From Ornithodoros turicata (lineage: Eukaryota > Arthropoda > Arachnida > Ixodida > Argasidae), in contig NC_088203.1 of assembly GCF_037126465.1 (NCBI RefSeq), forward strand, positions 102,238,668-102,302,667: a DNA stretch of 64,000 bases, written 5' to 3'. Below the pieces are notes generated by a model that did no database searches, had not been told where the DNA came from, and was given only the letters and a program-made list of their open reading frames with translations. The position numbers and the translations under genes are program-made. Shown in pieces: positions 57,213 through 64,000 of this stretch; position 1 is the stretch's first letter, and every line of letters begins with the position of its first letter.

Positions 57213-59175
57213 GTTTTCGACAACTCTGTGGACGCCAAATTTCACGAATTTCATCATCGGGAAAGATTCGGAGACGCGCTTCACATTCAGACACGTGTGT
57301 ATTTGAGAAATGCAAACGACCGAGACGAATGAAGTCCTTAAACGTCCACATTTGGTCTCAGTATGCTCGCCACCTCACCAAGTGCTCTAAATTTCTACGA
57401 AATTCCCGCCAAGCAATTTAAGACAAAACGACCACCGGAAGCACGCGTTTTCGCATTTCCGGAGCATATTACGTATATAGAGAGTGACAGGCAGAGAGAG
57501 AAAGTGACATATGTGTGACTAGAGCACATATTGCTCCTCAATTTTCAATCTGCCCAAAACCATCTAATAAAAGAAGCTAGCACGAAGTCTATATGCGTAC
57601 CTGTAGCGGTCTTCGGTCCCATATTTCTTTTTTTTTTTTTCTTAAAGCTCCCCATAAAAACATTTCAAGGGACGCGCACCCCATCAAACATATATCCTCG
57701 AAACGACTTGAACCGTCTCATAGAGGACCACATGCACATTTTGCTCTCGATACCTAAATATAACCAGATCTATCCCGACCCGCAGCAGGTACATTTTTAG
57801 ACGCACTTCCGCACTAACACACCTGACCTCTACGTTCAGATTTAAAAAAAAAAAAAAAAAACATGTCTAACCGCGCATAACCATGTTTGTAGTCCCCACT
57901 TTAACAAAAAAAATCTGGGCACGACGATTAAAAATAACCGCCCTCACTACCCATATCTCCGGCTCAAATCCATCTCCTTATCACGACGAATATGGAAAGT
58001 CTCCTACCTATAACGGCATGATTTTTTCTCTCTCTCTCTCTCTCTCGAACACATCCTAATCACCCAAAAACTGATGAAAAATAACTCGTCGCAAAGATTT
58101 TTACTTTCTTTGCGTAAAAAAGCAAAACGGCCATCGCCACCGCGCGGACACATCGTGTCGTCTGCTTTGCGAGTTGCTGCACGTGCTCTTCTTCCGGAAG
58201 TGAACGGAAGCGTTCCCCGCTCACTGCTTCCGGTGTCACCAGATGCGATGGTAGCGCCGCTAGTGACATATCCGGAAGATCCCCCCGCTTTGATTTGGCT
58301 GGGCTTTCCGATGGTTTTTCTTTCGACTATTTTTTTTTTTTTCGCGAGAGCCCGGATGCATACATTAAGCCTTTCTTCCTGTTCCAGATCAGGTCCCCCC
58401 CCCCCCCCCCCCCCTTTAAACCGTTATGTGGATGCTACGGCTTAGACATAAAAGCTATAATAACGGTTCGCGTACAATGGATGAGAAGAGAGAGTTTTAT
58501 TGCAATTACGAAGTAAAGCCTCCAGAAAAAAAAAAGAAAAAAAAGTGTATGCGAAACAGGAGAAATTTGTCTAATGTGCGTCTTCCGGTTCCTGGGCGCT
58601 TTTGAAGGGGTGCCGCTTTGGTGATCGGGAGAAATGAGTTTGTGCAAACGTTTCTCACGATGTCTCAGCAGGACGATTAGGAAGGCTCATATATTTGCAT
58701 CCCAGAACGGGAGAGAAAGCGAGAGAGATAGAGAGAGAGAGAGAGAGAAAGTACATGAAGGAAACGGTAATGGCGATGACACTGAACAAGAGAAGGGGTG
58801 TTATACGCACCTGGATTCTAGCCGTAAAACCCCAAAGGGTCTTTAGTTTGTCGTCCCATAATTCTACACGGTAAACTCAATAAGTCTAATTGAATTAAGC
58901 CGCAAATATGAAGACGTGCAGTGTATTCGAATGAACACGTCATGCCAAAAACTTCTATTAAGCAGCCACATATAGTAAAGCTCAAAACCACCCGAATGAA
59001 ATGAAGCTGCTGGCGCCCAGTGGACAGCCACCGTGCCCCAAACCCTTTCTCGCTGTTATTTACTACTACTACTACTATTAAGAATTTGATACCCAGCATT
59101 TTATCGTAAAATCTGGACACAAGAACGACAATCGCCAATCTGCGCCAAGCAACGGTTTCGAAACCATATGCAAAA
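57213..59175. other. No gene recognised; C20 run and GGAAG motifs
   Basis: A 20-bp poly-C run lies at 58395-58414, (CT)n near 58027-58046 and (GA)n near 58718-58747. CTTCCGGAAG (58191), CGGAAG (58205), CTTCCGG (58228) and CCGGAAG (58272) cluster like ETS-family sites. A promoter is possible but unsupported. Confidence 0.45.
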
Positions 59176-59177
59176 AG

Positions 59178-59282
<105 letters not shown>

Positions 59283-59293
59283 CATTCTAACAG

Positions 59294-59419
59294 GACTTGA
59301 AAACCCGAGACGAGGTAGGGACGAAAACAGACATACACAAACACGGTTTCAAACTCAGCTCAGAGACCGTGTTTGTGTATGTCTGTTTTCGTCCCTACCT
59401 CGTCTCGGGTTTTCAAGTC
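59294..59419. repeat. Perfect inverted repeat, 54-bp arms, 18-nt loop
   Basis: Arm 59294-59347 (starting GACTTGAAAACCCGAGACGA) is the exact reverse complement of 59366-59419. It lies 12 bp after the (TAA)n array. No target duplication was found. It may be part of a larger retroelement end, a foldback transposon, or an inverted duplication at an unstable site. Confidence 0.93.
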
Positions 59420-60586
59420 ATAGATCGTCACCACCAGCTCGCTTGCTACCTAACTTTCCTTTCGTTATTCTAACAGGGTTAGACATAATCGGTCCTAAAA
59501 GAAAAATGTGAAAATCAGGACTGACTGCTTCAATTCACGCAGTGTGTAGCAAATACATTGGAATTCTAGTACTTTTCAGCTGTTGCTGAGTCCAAGAGCT
59601 TTCCGTTGCTTCGAAAGAGTTTAATTAGATTCAATTTCACTTCATCCTTAATTCAATGCCATATAGAAACAATGTCTTCTTTTCCTTTCCTTTAAAGGCA
59701 GGAGCATATATATAGGAGTTAAAGAGAAATAAATCTAGTAAGGTGGCAAAGATGGCAAATCCACCGATATATCTAGCATATGTCTGGACAGCAAACATAT
59801 GTCCTCGGTTTCTTTCGCGGCGCAAAGAAAGAAAAATGAAAAGAAGCCGTCGATTAGAAGTACAGAAAGAACGGAGAACGAATAATCAATATTCCAATGA
59901 CCCCTAGACGTCCTAAGAACATCCCAGTCAGATGCTGTAACTCCTTGCGCCATCCAAGCAGACAGATGCGAGATCGGGGGGGTTGCACCCAAAATCTCCA
60001 CCCTTTTTTCTGGTTGCCGTGGGAACCCTTCGCATCGAACCATCTGCTTGCGTTGCGTGCAGGTATAAACGCATTAAATCTAAGTCCTATACATGCACTC
60101 CTTCAACCACGAAAGGAAAAAAAATTCACATAAAGGGGTTACTCGGTACACCTATCCATACGCTCGAGGAAGAGGGGGGGGGGGGGAAGTGGTAGTAGTG
60201 CACTTGGGAAAAGTGCACGTTGGGGAGATATCAGACGCGATCAACAGGAAGCGATAAAAAAAAAAAAAAAGACGGGAGTAGGTTGTGTGTGATGTAAGAG
60301 TTATGCGCAATAGTGCGCTGTTGTGCAAAATGCTTTTTTGTTTGTTCTTTTCAGTTTGCTGGTTGTATAGAATGAGTTGTGTGCCCTATAGAGTACGGGA
60401 AGAACCAGGAAAAAAAAAGGAGCTACGTCACAACTTGTGTAGCTTGGCATTTCATAACGTGCACGTTGAATCTATCGTAGGATACAGGGTGAATGAGAGA
60501 CGAGCCTGTGAACCATAGAAGTCGCGTGATACGTTACAACGAAAATCAGTAGAAAAAAAAAAAAAAAGAAAAGAAACGATTCGGCA
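59420..60586. other. No gene recognised; G13 run
   Basis: A G13 run lies at 60174-60186 and an A15 run near 60256. Frames are unrecognised. Confidence 0.5.
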
Positions 60587-60705
60587 ACACAGCCGCCATC
60601 TTTCGGCGCACGATAAAGAAACCTCGGGTGGGCAAAATTTCAATCCGCAGACCATGCCAATGTGACGTCGGTCATATTTGGATAGCGACGTAAAACCACC
60701 ACTTT
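60587..60705 (+). mobile_element. SINE-1, 5'-truncated
   Basis: GCACGATAAAGAAACCTCGG, GGTGGGCAAAATTTCAATCC and GCGACGTAAAACCACCAC align with the 3' half of the 4381 copy. The tRNA head is missing. Confidence 0.75.
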
Positions 60706-61337
60706 CAATTGATGAGATAACGATGAGATAACATCCGTAAACCACTTTTCCTCGTGGAAGGCTTGCCACGCGGACAGCCTTAACCGCGGTTACGCTTAAT
60801 CGCCGCTACCCGACCAAACCGCGGTTATTGTGAACCACGGTTTGGTAGTGTCACACGGCAGGTTGTGACATCTGTTAGCAGAGACCACGTGACTGATGAC
60901 AAGACGATGAAAGATGACAACGCCAGATGTACCTTCTCCTTGTCAACGATTGCAACTTTGTAGAAATTCAAAGCATCCCGGAAAACTACTCCGCAATAGC
61001 ATTCAACCTTTTCTACAGACAAACCGTTTCAAAAAGGATCTCTCGCATAAACAAGCTCGGAGCGGCGAAAAGAGAAGGGCTGTAAACAACAGATGAGGTC
61101 TTCCAATCCATGTTCGCAGCTAAAGATACGTCTCACTGTAAATAAGTCGGATGTTCTCTGACCCACAATACTTTCAGCTGGAATCCCTCGCACGCGACTG
61201 CGTCATTATTCCAAGAACCTATAGTCGCTTTTGGCCCCTTAGGAACCTCGGACGTATACTACTTTCGGGGAGTCCCGTTGACTTACTCCAGTTGATCTCC
61301 CACCACACGTTTTAAATGGCTGAATGCGATCCGAAAC
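60706..61337. other. No gene recognised; AACCGCGGTT palindromes
   Basis: AACCGCGGTTA occurs at about 60783 and 60819 and AACCACGGTTTGG at about 60835, near GTGTCACACGGC. This may be one end of a MITE related to the 11095 type, but no partner end was found. Confidence 0.4.
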
Positions 61338-61339
61338 CA

Positions 61340-61586
61340 CACTCTTAAAAATGAACTTCACCGCACAGCACGCTCCTAGCCAACCGTAATCTCGAATGAT
61401 ATCGTTATCTGCCCTGATTTGTTGAAAACGGGAGGCGTACGCCTTTTTGTGACAATTATGAACAGCATAAGTGTCACAAAAAGGCGTACGCCTCCCGTTT
61501 TCAACAAATCAGGGCAGATAACGATATCATTCGAGATTGCGGTTGGCTAGGAGCGTGCTATGCGGTGAAGTTCATTTTTAAGAGTG
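61340..61586. mobile_element. MITE-A copy 9, best-preserved copy
   Basis: Reference copy: 114-bp arms with only two mismatches around the 19-nt loop AATTATGAACAGCATAAGT, CA on both sides (61338-61339 and 61587-61588). The arm order is the terminus CACTCTTAAAAATGAACTTC, then GCACGCTCCTAGCCAACC, GATATCGTTATCTGCCCTG, ATTTGTTGAAAACGGGAGG, GCGTACGCC and TTTTTGTGAC. No protein is encoded, so movement must depend on a transposase elsewhere. Near-identity of the arms implies recent activity or arm-to-arm conversion. The superfamily is not clear: TA flanks suggest Tc1/mariner, but CA and TG duplications do not. Confidence 0.95.
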
Positions 61587-62153
61587 CAATACGCTGCAAG
61601 TGCATTGAACGATATCGCCTACACTCTTTGAAAAAAAAAAAAAAAGGTGTACTTTAACTCATTTTCCTTGCCACGGATATCGTTCCCTTTTAGAGAGTAC
61701 AATTACTCTCAAAAAGGGGTCTCCTCACTCCCTGAAGGGTGTTAACTGATGTTAACTACCCGTCAAAAGTTGACTAACTTCGCTTGACTGAAAAAAAAAA
61801 AAAAAAAAGAAGAAGAAGAAGAAGGAAAGAAAAAGAACGTGCTACTGCTCCACTTCTGCTTTTCACCATTACGACCGATCAGTCCTCTCTTAATGTCACG
61901 CAGCAAAATAGAGATCGCCTTCCGTGCGCTGTTCTGTTTACATACATTCTATATGTGCTTTTATTAGAGTGCCGTGCTTGCTGTTCGCGCACAGTGGTGG
62001 CGGCACACACATGTGGCCTTTTATACGTGGCAACGGGAGCAGAAGAAACCCGAGCCGGGCGGGCGCGGGGGGGTCTCGGTCGACCTCCCGCCGGCTACGA
62101 CGCGGCCTTCAAACAGACGCCGTCGTCGCACGGGATTCGTGAACCCAATGGCC
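61587..62153. other. No gene recognised; small foldback
   Basis: ACACTCTTTGAAAAAAA...GGTGTAC and GAGAGTACAATTACTCTC (around 61618-61720) suggest another short hairpin element near MITE-A copy 9. An A18 run lies near 61791. Confidence 0.45.
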
Positions 62154-62155
62154 CA

Positions 62156-62404
62156 CACTCTTAAAAATGAACTTCACCACATAGCACGCTCCTAGCCAAC
62201 TATCACCTCGAATGATATCGTTATCAGCCCTAATTTGTTGAAAACGGGAGGCGTACGCCTTTTTTGTGACACTTATGCTGTTCATAATTGTCACAAAAAA
62301 GGCGTACGCCTCCCGTTTTCAACAAATTAGGGCTGATAACGATATCATTCGAGACGATGGCTGGCTAGCAGCGTGCTATGCGGCGAAGTTCATTTTTAAG
62401 AGTG
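62156..62404. mobile_element. MITE-A copy 10, opposite orientation
   Basis: CA on both sides. The loop reads CTTATGCTGTTCATAATT, the reverse complement of the other copies, so the element is inverted. Both arms share the private variants TATCAGCCCTAATTT (consensus TATCTGCCCTGATTT). Confidence 0.93.
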
Positions 62405-62459
62405 CACTATACTTTTCTCCTGCTTGGACGAAGGATTATGCCACATCATTCGGACAGCG

Positions 62460-62930
62460 TGATGGCGAAGATTGGAAGGTGTGGAGGTTTCAATCCTATA
62501 CCACCTGCCATGCTGTCTCAGGTTTTCGATTGTTTTTTTTTTTTTTTTTTTTTCGCGCCCTTTCCAGACTGCCATCGACAAATAGTTGCCCGCATGCACT
62601 CTTAAAAATGAACTTCACCACATAGCGCGCTCCTAGCCAACCATCAGCCCGAGCGACATCGTTCTCTCCCCTGATTTGTTGAAAACGGGAGGCGTACGCC
62701 TTTTTGTGATACTTACGCAGAAATGTTGTCACAAAAAGGCGTACGCCCCGCTCTTTCCACAGATCAAGAGTGATAGAGGTACACGGTTGGCCTTCAGCGT
62801 GGTGCTGAAGCTTTGTTTGAAGAGTGTGAGGTCTGCCCAGGACGCGTAATAACCCATTATCTCCTATTTTTTCTTGCTATCTGTGTACTGCTCATATAGC
62901 CAGATTTGCTTCGCGGCGCAGAGCAAAAAG
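62460..62930 (+). mobile_element. SINE-2 split by MITE-A copy 11
   Basis: The head/body piece 62460-62596 has B-box-like GAGGTTTCAATCCTATACC and TCTCAGGTTTTCG, a T22 expansion, and then CCAGACTGCCATCGACAAATAGTT. The 3' piece 62827-62930 has CTGCCCAGGACGCGTAATAA through ATTTGCTTCGCGGCGC. The two meet exactly at the MITE-A edges. Confidence 0.75.
62597..62826. mobile_element. MITE-A copy 11, nested in SINE-2
   Basis: TG on both sides (62595-62596 and 62827-62828). The left arm is well kept. The right arm is strongly diverged and shortened after GGCGTACGCC (AGATCAAGAGTGATAGAGG), so the hairpin is broken in its outer half. Confidence 0.88.
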
Positions 62931-64000
62931 CCATGCCCCAAATACGGGTAGATTGTACTTTTACAATAGGCATATTACTCATCAATACAGGGGTATGTCT
63001 ACAATGAATAATGAAATGATGAATATAATAATGAAATACTGAATAATGAAACATTCATTGTTTATGAATGTTAGCCAGGTGAGCCACTTGATGAATCAAT
63101 AGGGAATTTTAGATAATCGTAATCGCCCTCCGATTCCAACGTCCACCACTGTGAGTCAATCCGATATCAGCAACGTGACGTCAGCCGCTCTGAGGGAATC
63201 GGGCGATTGGCTTATCATGCTTCCGGAAACGTTATCGTGAAACTTCTACGATCGCGCTGATGACGTAGAACCACTCTCATCAGTGCAGTTTTCTGTTGAC
63301 TCGAGTCCCAAAATCTGGGCCGTCGAATGCGAGGTAACGTATACGGAGAGGCCCGGTTTTCGGGGATGCCCTTCCTCATCATCCGGGTCTTTGAAATGAT
63401 ATATCACCGCCTTTATATGGGACGGTCGTGAAACAAAATATTGTGTCAGTAAACTTTAAAATCCTTCTATCGTCGCTTCCAATAAGGAAGTCGGTTGCCG
63501 CCTCATCGGGTTACTTCATCCACTAATCCGAAGGAATGCCAGATGGAGAGCCTTATCTTTTAACAATGCGAACTCCCTGTCAATCGAGTTGCTCGTAAAT
63601 TAAGGAATGATCGATGCGCTTAATAACGAACACCGCTACAAATAAATGAGTGTTATGACAGCTGCAACAGCACTGAAACGGGAAACTTTCTATATAATCG
63701 TCAACTTCCTCTTCAGGTTAATATCGGAGCCTAACTCGCCGTCTTCCATCATATCAACACCCTCTCCCCGCCCATTGCGATCGAGTCAATTAAACCCAAA
63801 CCCCGACTATATACACCAGATGCTCCATAATCCTCCCGGCGAAACAAAACACAATACAGCAACCCGTCAATCACTTCCACCCGCTTGCCTTAATATCAGT
63901 CCTTTCATTTACATGAAGAAAAAAAAAAGAGAGACTGCTAAAAAGAATCAAGGAAAATCACGTATCGTCCTTCATCAATCTCGACGTTAAGTCCCGTTAT
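62931..64000. other. No gene recognised
   Basis: AT-rich ATAATGAAA units lie near 63006-63060. The frame at 63646-63990 is unrecognised. The window ends in unique-looking DNA. Confidence 0.5.

Overview
The window looks like eukaryotic, arthropod nuclear DNA, most probably from a tick (Ixodida). The reasons are: tRNA-headed SINEs whose bodies resemble the tick Ruka type of SINE; a broken LINE whose protein resembles the many 'tick transposon' proteins; short tracts of the arthropod telomere repeat (TTAGG); and no bacterial-style gene packing. The tick assignment rests on remembered family resemblance and was not searched. I see no convincing multi-exon host gene. Nearly all long open frames are low-complexity runs or shadows of repeats. 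Two short frames (8987-9145 and 49030-49195) are listed only as weak first-exon candidates.

What fills the window is mobile DNA. (1) A foldback MITE family, called MITE-A here, has 11 copies at 2751, 3041, 10290, 42637, 42949, 43410, 56488, 56963, 61340, 62156 and 62597. Full copies are about 230-260 bp and almost entirely palindromic; the best has 114-bp arms around a 19-nt loop. In 10 of 11 copies the flanking dinucleotides match as direct repeats, and they are TA, CA or TG, not only TA. (2) Four hAT-type non-autonomous elements (7203, 14844, 31255, 47674) have 8-bp target duplications, three perfect and one 7/8. (3) There is a PIF/Harbinger-like MITE with a TTA duplication (11095), a mariner-like MITE (54839), and two copies of an ~0.85 kb foldback DNA element (4195 and 17776). 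(4) SINE-1 is Ruka-like. SINE-2 has at least 12 copies or fragments. SINE-3 has two copies, both with inverted 5' ends. (5) One 5'-truncated LINE lies at 32321-33315. (6) Other foldback repeats include a perfect 54-bp-arm hairpin beside a ~100-bp (TAA)n array (59181-59419) and a loop-less 204-bp palindrome (35267-35470).

Nesting gives a relative timeline. A SINE-1 copy sits inside the 4195 DNA element with an 11-bp duplication. MITE-A copies sit inside a SINE-1 (two insertions, 42601-43345) and inside a SINE-2 (62460-62930). MITE-A was therefore active after both SINEs.

The most promising points are the Y-R dinucleotide target duplication of MITE-A, supported by related sequences without the insertion; the 5'-inverted SINE-3 copies; a telomere-repeat tract inside a SINE flanked by a 9-bp direct repeat; and an unexplained 9-mer, GCAGACGAC, found 12 times where about 0.5 is expected by chance.
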